Made by a program: the position numbers and the translations under genes. Positions 47,669-55,742 of a DNA stretch of 64,000 nt are shown one piece after another (position 1 is the first letter of the stretch; each line of letters starts with the position of its first letter). Where the stretch lies: contig JAKBMB010000028.1 in assembly GCA_021831785.1 (NCBI GenBank), positions 98,620 through 162,619 on the forward strand. The letters are read 5' to 3'. The notes beneath the pieces are model-generated. The model saw nothing but the letters and a program-made list of their open reading frames with translations, was not told the origin of the DNA and did no database searches. The DNA is from Deltaproteobacteria bacterium. GTDB lineage: Bacteria > Desulfobacterota > Binatia > Binatales > Binataceae.

Positions 47669-48948
47669 GCCCGCTTGCTTTTATCGGCGCGCTTACCGCT
47701 TGCCTGGCATGCGAGGCCTTCTTTGCGGCCAGTGAGATAGCGCTGGTCGCGTGCGACGAAATCAAGGTCAAGGCGGAGAGCGAACGGGGCGACAAGCGCG
47801 CCAAACGTCTGGCCGCGCTGCTCCAGCGCCGCGACCAGGTGCTGGCGCTGACGCTGACCGCGGCCAACCTGGCTACGATCACCGCCGCCACGCTGACCAC
47901 CGCTTATCTGCATTACGTTGACAGCCGGCGCGTTTTTTTGGCTCCGTTTCTGTTAGCGCCGCTGGTGCTGCTGTGCGGCGAAGCGCTGCCGAAATACCTC
48001 ACTTTGCGCCGGCCGCTTAAGTTCGCCAAGCTCGGCGCCTCTGTGCTGCATCCGCTGCTGCTGGCGCTGATGCCTCTGGTATGGCTCGAAACCAGCTTGA
48101 GCCGGGCCCTGCGCCGACTGGCCGGCGTCTCACCTGAGGCCCGCAGCGTGTTTTTAAGCCGCGAAGACCTGACCCGCCTGCTGGAGCGCGAGAGCCACGC
48201 CCGCAAGGCAGCGGGCGACGCGATTTCGCCGGCTGAGCGCAATATGATAAGACGCCTGTTTCGCTTCAGCCGGCTCGAAGCGCGCCAGGCGATGGTGCCG
48301 CTGGTCCGCGTCGAGGCCGTATCTCAGGAAACCAGCTTGGCCGAAGCGATCGAGGTCGTACGGCGCGAGGGCTTCAGCCGGCTGGCGGTGTTCGAGCGCC
48401 AAATCGTGAACCTCGTCGGCGTAATCCACGTCTTCGACCTGCTCGAGGCCTCTGACCTATCTTTGCCGGTGCGCGCCGTGATGCGTCCGGTGAGCTACGT
48501 CTCCGAGTCTTCACCGCTGAGCGAGATACTGAGCCTCTTGCAGCGCACGGGCGACAACCTGGCCGCGGTGGTCGACGAGCACGGCGGCGCTAGCGGAATT
48601 ATCACCATGGAAGACCTTCTGGAAGAGATCGTCGGCGAGATCGAGGACGAGTATGACGTACGCGAGGAAAATATTCGCGTGCTCAACTCCCGCCAGATTG
48701 CGGTTGCCGGGCGGGCGCAGATAAGCGAGCTTAACGAGCGCTTCGGCCTTCGCCTGCCCGAGAGCGATGACTATACTACGATTGCGGGGTTGGTGATCGA
48801 GCGCCTGGGGCGCATTCCGCAGGCGGGCGAACAGCTCCAGCTTGCGGGCCTGACCATCAACGTCGCGCTCAGCGATGCCAGGGCCGTCCAGGAGTTGGTA
48901 TTGAATCTTTCCCAACCGCTGCGCGCCGAGCACGCGCGCCGTCCATGA
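47665..48948 (+). CDS. CNNM/CorC-type membrane protein with CBS pair (second copy)
   Basis: A 427-residue paralogue of the preceding gene with the same order: DUF21 membrane domain (AFFAASEIALVACDEIKV, LCGEALPKYLTLRRP), CBS pair (FSRLAVFERQIVNLVGVIHV, LAAVVDEHGGASGIITMEDL) and CorC_HlyC tail. The GTG start overlaps the first copy, and the end overlaps larB (ATGA). The two copies differ substantially, so the duplication is not recent; they may form a heteromer. Confidence 0.9.
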   Translation: MSPLAFIGALTACLACEAFFAASEIALVACDEIKVKAESERGDKRAKRLAALLQRRDQVLALTLTAANLATITAATLTTAYLHYVDSRRVFLAPFLLAPLVLLCGEALPKYLTLRRPLKFAKLGASVLHPLLLALMPLVWLETSLSRALRRLAGVSPEARSVFLSREDLTRLLERESHARKAAGDAISPAERNMIRRLFRFSRLEARQAMVPLVRVEAVSQETSLAEAIEVVRREGFSRLAVFERQIVNLVGVIHVFDLLEASDLSLPVRAVMRPVSYVSESSPLSEILSLLQRTGDNLAAVVDEHGGASGIITMEDLLEEIVGEIEDEYDVREENIRVLNSRQIAVAGRAQISELNERFGLRLPESDDYTTIAGLVIERLGRIPQAGEQLQLAGLTINVALSDARAVQELVLNLSQPLRAEHARRP

Positions 48949-49718
48949 CCGAGCGCGCGGTGCAGGAGATCCTCGAGCGGGTGGCCCGCGGACGGCTTGC
49001 GGTGGGCGGCGCGATGCGCCGCTTGCGCCGGCTGCCCTTCGAGGATTTGGGCTTTGCCAAGCTCGACCATCATCGCCGCCTCAGACGCGGCCTGCCGGAG
49101 GTCGTGCTCGGCGAGTATAAGAGCGCAGACCAGATCGTCGCTATCGGGCGGCGCGTGACCGCGGCCGGTTACAACCTAATCGTGACCCGCCTGGCGGTCG
49201 AGAAGTCGCGCGCGATCAAGCGCCGGCTGCGCAAATTTAACTACCGCCTTCAAGGCGAGCTCGGCTTTATAGTGAACGAGCCGACGCGGTCCTCCGGACA
49301 CGGCACGGTGATGGTTATCAGCGCGGGCACTTCGGACTTACGCGTGGCCGAGGAAGCCGCGTTGTGCTCGGAGTTGTTCGGCAACCGGGTCGAGCGCCTG
49401 TACGACGTTGGCGTGGCCGGACTCCATCGCCTGACCGCGAGCGTTGACGCGCTCAAGAGCGCCGCGGTGCTGATCGTCGTGGCCGGGATGGAAGGCGCGC
49501 TGCCCTCGGTCGTCGCCGGCTTGTTGGACAAGCCGGTAATCGCGGTGCCGACCAGCGCCGGTTACGGCGCCGCGCTAGGTGGACTGACCGCGCTGTTCGG
49601 GATGCTCAATAGCTGCGCGGGCGGAGTAACCGTGGTCAATATCGACAACGGCTTCGGCGCGGCCTTCGCCGCCACGCTGATCAACCGCACCGGCCTTGGG
49701 CGGCCGGACGAGCGCTGA
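48945..49718 (+). CDS. larB: Nickel-pincer cofactor biosynthesis protein LarB
   Basis: LarB carboxylates and hydrolyses nicotinic acid adenine dinucleotide in the pathway to the nickel-pincer nucleotide used by lactate racemase-type enzymes; it is related to the PurE mutase. The 257 residues show LDHHRRLRRGLPEVVLGEYK, VMVISAGTSDLRVAEEA, LYDVGVAGLHRL, VVAGMEGALPSVVAGL, PVIAVPTSAGYGA and NIDNGFGAAF. No larC or larE is in the window. It overlaps the genes on both sides. Confidence 0.9.
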   Translation: MTERAVQEILERVARGRLAVGGAMRRLRRLPFEDLGFAKLDHHRRLRRGLPEVVLGEYKSADQIVAIGRRVTAAGYNLIVTRLAVEKSRAIKRRLRKFNYRLQGELGFIVNEPTRSSGHGTVMVISAGTSDLRVAEEAALCSELFGNRVERLYDVGVAGLHRLTASVDALKSAAVLIVVAGMEGALPSVVAGLLDKPVIAVPTSAGYGAALGGLTALFGMLNSCAGGVTVVNIDNGFGAAFAATLINRTGLGRPDER

Positions 49719-51058
49719 TGGCCGAGCGCAAGACCTTGACCAGCGGGCGCACGCGCCGCGCGATAAAGATCGGCGGGCTCGCCTCGCAGGTCGGTTCGAG
49801 TTATCTCTGGGCCTCGCTGCGTCAGCTCCTTCAAGGCAAAGACCGGGGGCGCAAGTTTCTGTACGACGCCCACATAAAAAATGCCCGCCGCATCGTCGAG
49901 AGCTCCAAGCAGCTTCGCGGCGCCTTCATGAAGCTGATTCAGATGCTCTCGATGCGCGCCGACATGCTGCCCGGCGAAGCGCTGGATATCCTGAAGCTCA
50001 CCCAGTCCAACGTGCCGCCGATGGACTACCGGATGATGAGCGAGCAAATCAAGCGCGAGCTGGGCGCGCAGCCCGAGCGGCTGTTCGCGAGCTTCGAGCC
50101 CGTCGCGTTTGCCGCGGCCTCGCTGGGCCAGGTGCATCGCGCGCGGCTTAAGAGCGGCGAGGAAGTCGCGGTCAAGGTCCAGTACCCCGGCGTCGATAAG
50201 ACCGTCGAACAGGACTTGCGCAACTTAAAGCTCCTGCTGCAAACGTTCGCCGCGCTGGCGCGCGACGTGATGCGCCAGAAAATCGAAATGCGCAAGATTT
50301 ACCTCGAACTCGAGGAGCGGCTCAAAGAGGAACTCGACTACGTGATCGAGGCGCAAAATATGGCATACTTCGGCCGGCTGCTCGCCGACGACCCCGAGGT
50401 TGTCATCCCGCGGGTGATCAAGAATCTTAGCTCGCGGCGGGTACTCACGATGACCTATCTCGACGGCTACCCGCTCGCCGACGTGCTCGCGCCCGGCGTC
50501 GACCCCGCACTCAAAACGTGGCTGGCGAAAAAGTATTTCGCGCTAGTCTGGCGCCAGATACTCGAATTCGGCGCGCTCCACACCGACCCTCACCCGGGCA
50601 ATTACCTGGTAAGCTGGGAGCCGAAGCTCGGGATTCTCGATTTCGGCTCGATTCGCCGCTTTTCCGAGCCGACACGCCGCGCGCAACTGAAGCTTGCTCT
50701 GGCGATTGTGGAGGGAGACGAAGTCGCGTTGGGCCAAGCGCTAGTCAGCTTGGGACACCTGGAGCCCAGGCAAGACCGGGCCCCGATGGTGGAGGTTGTC
50801 CGTATCCTGTTCGAGCCTATTTTGGTCGACCGCCCTTACGACCCCAACGAGTACGACTCGGTGGCCAAGGCACGCGAGGCCAGCGAACTCGCCTTTGCCC
50901 ACAAGCTCTACCAATCGCCCCCGCACAGCGTGTTCATGCTGCGCGCGCTCATCGGTTTAGACGGAATCATGAAGCAGCTCGGCGTGGTGGCCAATTATCG
51001 CGCGATCTTTTGTAGCTGCGTGCAGCGTGCAGCCCAAGTGCGCGGCGCAAAAGGCTGA
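49718..51058 (+). CDS. UbiB/ABC1-family atypical kinase
   Basis: A 446-residue ABC1/ADCK/UbiB-type protein; relatives support ubiquinone synthesis or other isoprenoid-lipid functions. Kinase-like landmarks are AAASLGQVHRARLKSGEEV, VAVKVQYPG, GALHTDPHPGNYLV and GILDFGSIRRF. The family's KxGQ motif appears as FMKLIQMLSMRADMLP, with Ile in place of Gly. It begins at the last base of larB. No Ubi or Men genes are adjacent, so the substrate is unknown. Confidence 0.88.
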   Translation: MAERKTLTSGRTRRAIKIGGLASQVGSSYLWASLRQLLQGKDRGRKFLYDAHIKNARRIVESSKQLRGAFMKLIQMLSMRADMLPGEALDILKLTQSNVPPMDYRMMSEQIKRELGAQPERLFASFEPVAFAAASLGQVHRARLKSGEEVAVKVQYPGVDKTVEQDLRNLKLLLQTFAALARDVMRQKIEMRKIYLELEERLKEELDYVIEAQNMAYFGRLLADDPEVVIPRVIKNLSSRRVLTMTYLDGYPLADVLAPGVDPALKTWLAKKYFALVWRQILEFGALHTDPHPGNYLVSWEPKLGILDFGSIRRFSEPTRRAQLKLALAIVEGDEVALGQALVSLGHLEPRQDRAPMVEVVRILFEPILVDRPYDPNEYDSVAKAREASELAFAHKLYQSPPHSVFMLRALIGLDGIMKQLGVVANYRAIFCSCVQRAAQVRGAKG

Positions 51059-51504
51059 CCCGGCCCAATCGCGCGCAAAAGATCGGAGCCGGGCGAGTCA
51101 GTGCGCGTGCCCGGCTGCAGCCGCGCGCCTCAACCCGAAGGCCGCGTTTCGGCGCGAAGGTGCTACCTGAAACCCAATCGGAGCGTAGTCAGGCACCGCC
51201 GGGATCAAACTGATGAGCTTCCTCGAATTTGCGCCGCCCGCACCCGGCGGGAGACAAGGTTTTGGGGACGATTCGCCGCCAGCCCTTCGCGTTTTCCGCT
51301 AGTTGGGCGCGACCTAGCCCTGTGCCATAGCCGAAAGACAGAGGACCGGCTTGCGGGTTTTTGGTGCGTTGGACGTTGCCCGGTCCGCGGGTCTCGGTGG
51401 CGCGGGCGGCCCTGCCCGCGCTGGGCACGGACGGGCATTCTTCGGCTTCGCTCAAAACAGGCTCCGGCCCGCCCCACTAAGATTTATTTTCGCTTCAGGG
51501 CTAG
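51059..51504. other. Convergent spacer with a dispersed-type repeat
   Basis: 446 bp between the convergent UbiB-type and pssA genes. Around 51430-51470 the minus strand contains a TTGAGCGAAGCCGAAGAA-type stretch, similar in style to one at about 6105-6125, followed by a run of GGGCAGGGCCGCCCGCGCC. Such elements are commonly repeated in intergenic DNA. No terminator with a U-tract and no credible ORF was seen. Confidence 0.45.
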
Positions 51505-52407
51505 TTAATGCAGCCATCGCGTCAGCGGTGCGCCACCCGAGCGATGCGGGGTCGGCGTGCCGGTGCGCAACGGAGAGGTCCGGCGAGCGTTGGCCTCGGA
51601 TGGCGGAGGGTTTCGCCTTAGGCGAGCGGTGAGCAGCAAAACCGGCCCCGACAGCATGTAGCCCACGGAAAGCACCAGCACCGTTACCTGCGGCAACACT
51701 ATCGCCACGCCGATGCCGATCATCACCGCGGTCACCGTTTCGAGCGAGACCTTGCGCCTTACGTTGATACCTTTAAAGCTGGGGTACGGAACCGAGGACA
51801 CCATCAGGCAGGACAACGCCAGCGAAAGCGGCGCCATCAATACCGGCAAGCCCCGGCCGAGGTCGAGCTCGAAGTAACTGCAGGCCAGCACTGCGGCGGC
51901 CACCGGCATCGAAGCACCTGGTACGGGCAAGCCGGCAAAACGCCGCTTGTCGGCGCTCGGAGCCTGTACGTTAAACCGCGCCAGACGCAGCGCGGCGCAA
52001 ATCACAAAAGCGGCGCAAATCACCCAACCCCACGCGCCCAGCGGCCTTAGCGCCCACACATAGAGCATCGTGGCCGGAGCAGCGCCAAACGCCACCACGT
52101 CGGCCAGGCTGTCGTACTCGACTCCGAACTGGCTCGCCGAGTGGGATACTCGAGCGACCCGTCCGTCCAAGCCGTCGCACAGAAAGGCAACCATTATCAA
52201 CGTCGCCGCCAGTTCCAGATGGCCGTTGAGGCTCGAGACCATCGAGTAGAAACCAATCGCCAGCCCCAGCGACGTGATCACCGACGGTAGCAGGTAAACG
52301 CCGCGCTTAAGCGGCGCGGCCACATGCTGGCGCGGTTTTCTTAGGCGGGCGGAAATGTTCCTTATGCGCCTGGCGCGAGTGTCGTCGCCGTCGGTAGGCT
52401 CCTTCAT
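51505..52407 (-). CDS. pssA: CDP-diacylglycerol-serine O-phosphatidyltransferase
   Basis: Makes phosphatidylserine from CDP-diacylglycerol and serine at the inner membrane. The 300 residues have the CDP-alcohol transferase signature: FLCDGLDGRVARVSHS followed by FGVEYDSLADVVAFG, that is D-x2-D-G-x2-A-R-x8-G-x3-D-x3-D. About seven membrane helices follow. The C-terminal ~40 residues are polar and not conserved. The start ATG overlaps the psd stop (ATGA); product and next enzyme are thus encoded together. Confidence 0.93.
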   Translation of the reverse strand: MKEPTDGDDTRARRIRNISARLRKPRQHVAAPLKRGVYLLPSVITSLGLAIGFYSMVSSLNGHLELAATLIMVAFLCDGLDGRVARVSHSASQFGVEYDSLADVVAFGAAPATMLYVWALRPLGAWGWVICAAFVICAALRLARFNVQAPSADKRRFAGLPVPGASMPVAAAVLACSYFELDLGRGLPVLMAPLSLALSCLMVSSVPYPSFKGINVRRKVSLETVTAVMIGIGVAIVLPQVTVLVLSVGYMLSGPVLLLTARLRRNPPPSEANARRTSPLRTGTPTPHRSGGAPLTRWLH

Positions 52408-53099
52408 TGCTCAAGCTCCCCAATTATTGTTTCGCCCGCGCGGACCCGGTCTCCCACGCGAACGAGCACACGGCATTCCGACGGCAGGTAATGGTCCACG
52501 CGGCTGCCGAACATGATCAGGCCGATCCGCGCACCCTTGACTACCGATTGCTCAGGACGCACCGTGCAGACGATGCGGCGCGCCAGGTAGCCGGCGATCT
52601 GCATGACACCGTAGCGCCGGCCGGCGTGGTCGCGCAGCAAGACGAGGTTACGCTCGTTATGCGCGGCTGCCGCGTCGCGGAAGGCGGCCTTGAAGGTGCC
52701 TGGCGTATGCTCGGTGGCGATTATTTGTCCTTCCACCGGGGCGCGATTAACGTGCACGTCCAAAAGCGACATGAAGACCCCGATCCGGACGAAGCTCTGC
52801 TGCGCGGCCAAAAGCGCTGCCTGACTAATCTCGATCACGCGCCCGTCGGCAGCCGAAACGACGGCCTTCGCCGACGCAGGCGGCTGTCTTTGCGGATCTC
52901 GAAAAAATAGACTCACCCCCAACGCACCCGCCAAAAAGAGCACCGCCAACGCATGCCAGCTAAACAGCACGCTGAACACCGCCAGAACGGTCAGGGCACA
53001 AGCCGCCGGGGCACCCTCAGGTGCAATCCCCAAGGCGCCGGCCGCGCGCGCGAGCCATCCCGCGCGCCCCTGCGGGCGCCGAAAATCCGCCGTCGCCAA
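52404..53099 (-). CDS. psd: Phosphatidylserine decarboxylase
   Basis: Decarboxylates phosphatidylserine to phosphatidylethanolamine. The 231-residue proenzyme is of the short, archaeal-type class: N-terminal membrane segment (about 38-60), VVSAADGRVIEI, FMSLLDVHVNRAPVEG, and the self-cleavage serine in LIMFGSRVDHYLP, which becomes the pyruvoyl group. The start is TTG at 53099, 5 bp after the ilvC stop. It overlaps pssA by 4 bp. ilvC-psd-pssA is a deltaproteobacterial-type order. Confidence 0.92.
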   Translation of the reverse strand: MATADFRRPQGRAGWLARAAGALGIAPEGAPAACALTVLAVFSVLFSWHALAVLFLAGALGVSLFFRDPQRQPPASAKAVVSAADGRVIEISQAALLAAQQSFVRIGVFMSLLDVHVNRAPVEGQIIATEHTPGTFKAAFRDAAAAHNERNLVLLRDHAGRRYGVMQIAGYLARRIVCTVRPEQSVVKGARIGLIMFGSRVDHYLPSECRVLVRVGDRVRAGETIIGELEQ

Positions 53100-53104
53100 C
53101 AGCG

Positions 53105-54121
53105 CTAATTCCTGGTCCGGTCGACTAGGCGCTGGCTTTCAAGCCACGGCATAAAGGAGCGAAGCTCGCTACCGACAGCTTCGATCGGGTGGCGTTCAGC
53201 CTCGGCTCTGAGTTCGCGAAAGTGCGGAAGGCCGGAGCGATATTCGCCAATCCATTCCTCGGCAAACTTGCCCGACTGAATGTCGGCCAAAATCTGCCTC
53301 ATCGCCGCCCGCGACTGTTCGCCGATAACCTTTTTGCCGCGAGTCATATCACCGTACTCGGCGGTATTGCTCACTGAGTAGCGCATATTGCGGATGCCGC
53401 CTTCGTAGATCAGGTCGACAATCAGCTTGACCTCATGCACGCACTCGAAGTAAGCCATCTCCGGCGAGTATCCGGCCGCGACCAACGTTTCAAAGCCAGC
53501 CCGTATCAGCTCGGTCAGGCCGCCGCACAAAACCGATTGTTCGCCGAACAGGTCGGTTTCGGTTTCCTCCTTGAACGTGGTCTCCAGAATCGCGGCGCGG
53601 CCGCCGCCTATCGCCGCGCCGTAGGCAAGGCCGATTCCGTGCGCGTCGTGCGACGGATCCTGGTGCACCGCGAGCAGGCAGGGCACTCCGCGCCCCTGAA
53701 GATATTCCGACCGTACCAGGTGTCCGGGACCCTTGGGCGCGATCATGAACACGTTGACGTCGGCCGGCGCAACGATGAATTTGAAGTGGATATTGAAGCC
53801 GTGGCCGAAAGCCAGATACTTGCCGGGCTTGAGCGCGGGCGCAATTTCGGTCTGATAGATATCGGACATCATCTCGTCCGGCGTCAGCATCATGATGATG
53901 TCGGCCTCGCGCGCCGCTTGGGTGGTTTCGGCTACCGCCAGCCCTTGATTCGCCGCCTTGGCCCAGGACGGGCTGTTTTGGCGCAGCCCGACCCGCACGT
54001 CGACCCCGCTGTCGCGCAAATTAAGCGCGTGCGCGTGGCCTTGGCTACCGAAGCCGACCACCGCAACTTTTTTCGTGGTCAGCACCGAAAGGTCGGCGTC
54101 CCTATCGTGGTAAATTTTCAC
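53105..54121 (-). CDS. ilvC: Ketol-acid reductoisomerase
   Basis: Second step of valine and isoleucine synthesis: isomerises and reduces acetolactate. The 338 residues are class I length. They show [20 protein letters not shown], the cofactor-loop [12 protein letters not shown] (Arg and Ser suit NADPH), [40 protein letters not shown], the metal-site [10 protein letters not shown] and [20 protein letters not shown]. The GTG start abuts the ilvH stop, so the two are coupled. Confidence 0.97.
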   Translation of the reverse strand: MKIYHDRDADLSVLTTKKVAVVGFGSQGHAHALNLRDSGVDVRVGLRQNSPSWAKAANQGLAVAETTQAAREADIIMMLTPDEMMSDIYQTEIAPALKPGKYLAFGHGFNIHFKFIVAPADVNVFMIAPKGPGHLVRSEYLQGRGVPCLLAVHQDPSHDAHGIGLAYGAAIGGGRAAILETTFKEETETDLFGEQSVLCGGLTELIRAGFETLVAAGYSPEMAYFECVHEVKLIVDLIYEGGIRNMRYSVSNTAEYGDMTRGKKVIGEQSRAAMRQILADIQSGKFAEEWIGEYRSGLPHFRELRAEAERHPIEAVGSELRSFMPWLESQRLVDRTRN

Positions 54122-54643
54122 TCATCCCTCCTCGCGCGCCTGGCGCTGATTGCCGTTGAGCTGTACCGACCGCGCCATCGCAATGCTGCCTGTCCGTACT
54201 ATCTCCTTAATCCCAAACGGACGCACCAGGGTCACGAATGCCTGGAGCTTTTCGCTATCGCCGGTAATTTCCACGGTCAGCGCGCGCGGGCCGATATCCA
54301 CCACGTGGCCGCGAAACGCGGTCACGATGGAGTCGAGTTCGGCTCGGTTGCGTTCGTCCACCGCAATCTTAACCATCATCATCTCACGCTCGACCGTCTC
54401 GACCCCTTGAAAGTCCAATACTTTGATCACCGGAATTAGCTTGTTTAGCTGCTTATTGATTTGCTCCAGGATTTCGTCCGGCCCCGCGGTCACCAGAACA
54501 ATCCTCGATACCGTCGAGTCGAGCGGTTCTTCGTTCACCGTCAGGCACTGGATATTAAATCCCCGGCCGGCGAACAGCCCGATAACCCTGGCGAGAACGC
54601 CAAATTGGTTCTCGACCAGAACTGAGATCGTATGGCGCGGCAT
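54122..54643 (-). CDS. ilvH: Acetolactate synthase small (regulatory) subunit
   Basis: Regulatory subunit that confers valine sensitivity on acetolactate synthase. The 173 residues contain an N-terminal ACT domain (HTISVLVENQFGVLARVIGL, FAGRGFNIQCLTV) and the C-terminal ALS_ss domain (KVLDFQGVETVEREMMMVKI and onward to VRTGSIAMAR). The catalytic subunit gene ilvB, normally directly upstream, is not here; a short spacer and ydcH take its place. ilvC follows immediately. Confidence 0.95.
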   Translation of the reverse strand: MPRHTISVLVENQFGVLARVIGLFAGRGFNIQCLTVNEEPLDSTVSRIVLVTAGPDEILEQINKQLNKLIPVIKVLDFQGVETVEREMMMVKIAVDERNRAELDSIVTAFRGHVVDIGPRALTVEITGDSEKLQAFVTLVRPFGIKEIVRTGSIAMARSVQLNGNQRQAREEG

Positions 54644-54723
54644 CTGCTTAGTGCGGCTTTATCGAATAAAACGCTTACGGCGGCCCGAGGTGTTCAGTTG
54701 ACCGCCGAACAAGCCGGTCCGCG

Positions 54724-54951
54724 TCAGGCCGATTGGCGGTAGCGAGACAGGATTTGCATGATCCTGTCCTTGGACGCGAGTTTGAGCTTCTGAATGCGTT
54801 TTTGCTCTACTTCTTCCTCGGCCGTCAAGTGCAGTTTTTTGCGTAGGGTATCGAGTCTCTGTTTGAATTCCAAGTGCTCGTCGTAAGCCGCGCGCAACTC
54901 CTCGTCGTGCGCGACATGCTCCTGGATAAGCCGCTCTTCTCTCAACTCCAT
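54724..54951 (-). CDS. YdcH/DUF465 family small protein
   Basis: A 75-residue charged, helical protein matching the DUF465 (YdcH) family: an N-terminal heptad-rich helix (HDEELRAAYDEHLEFKQRLD) and the conserved HLTAEEEVEQKRIQKLKLAS turn-helix. Members are small coiled-coil hairpins of unknown function. It lies 32 bp after tsaB on the same strand and 80 bp before ilvH. Confidence 0.85.
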   Translation of the reverse strand: MELREERLIQEHVAHDEELRAAYDEHLEFKQRLDTLRKKLHLTAEEEVEQKRIQKLKLASKDRIMQILSRYRQSA

Positions 54952-54983
54952 AGACTCATCCCTCCATCCATTTTACTTTCCGG

Positions 54984-55742
54984 TCATGTCGCAGGCGTCT
55001 GCGAAGACCACGCCTGTCCAGCTCTCACGTAAAGCGGCTCCAAGGCCGACAGTGAGTCGGTGTGGCCGGTGGCGATGCGTGCCGCGCCTATCGCAGCCAA
55101 TGCCGCCGCGCGACGCTCTGCGACCGCAAAGGCCGCGATCGTCGCCCGGCCCTCGGCCAACTCGCGCAGTCGTCCTTCGAGCGGCCCAAGATCGTCGCCA
55201 ACCAGTATGACCTCCCCCACCAGGCAAGCCGTTAAACGCGCGGCATCAGCAAGCGCCGCCGCCGACACTTGCTCCAGACCGCCTTCGTTGACCCGATAAA
55301 GGGCGTTATAGAACTGCTCCCGGCCGGCGTTGATCACCGCGCACACCATAGTACCGGCTCGCGCCCGCGGACAGTCCAAGGCGCAAACTGCCATGCTCTC
55401 AAGGCTGGAGACGCCGACCAGAGAGCATCGCGCCGCGAACGCCAGCCCTTTGCCATAGCTAAGGCCAACTCTAACGCCGGTGAAAGAACCGGGACCGATG
55501 CCTACCGCAATCCCGTTCAGATCGGCGAACTCGGCTCCCGCCTGCTTGAACAGCCCTTCGACCATCAAGGGCAGGCTTGCCGCATGTGATTGATCAGTCT
55601 GCTTAGCCGCCGCCAGAACAACTTCTTGCCCGACCAGCCCTAGGACTACCGCCGGCCCGGCCGTATCTATCCCCAGAACCAAGCCCGCCGGCCCCGCCTG
55701 ATCAAGCAATTGCTCAACCTTGTGCAAGCCGCGTGATGTCAT
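54984..55742 (-). CDS. tsaB: tRNA t6A biosynthesis protein TsaB
   Basis: TsaB pairs with TsaD and TsaE in forming t6A37 of tRNAs. The 252 residues show LVLGIDTAGPAVVLGLV, SHAASLPLMVEGLFKQAG, GIAVGIGPGSFTGVRVGLSY, KGLAFAARCSLVGVSSLES and VCAVINAGREQFYNALY, all typical. The first ~20 residues precede the usual start (LVLGIDTA), so a later start is possible, although the chosen ATG overlaps rseP by 29 bp. tsaE is at 19021. Confidence 0.93.
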   Translation of the reverse strand: MTSRGLHKVEQLLDQAGPAGLVLGIDTAGPAVVLGLVGQEVVLAAAKQTDQSHAASLPLMVEGLFKQAGAEFADLNGIAVGIGPGSFTGVRVGLSYGKGLAFAARCSLVGVSSLESMAVCALDCPRARAGTMVCAVINAGREQFYNALYRVNEGGLEQVSAAALADAARLTACLVGEVILVGDDLGPLEGRLRELAEGRATIAAFAVAERRAAALAAIGAARIATGHTDSLSALEPLYVRAGQAWSSQTPAT

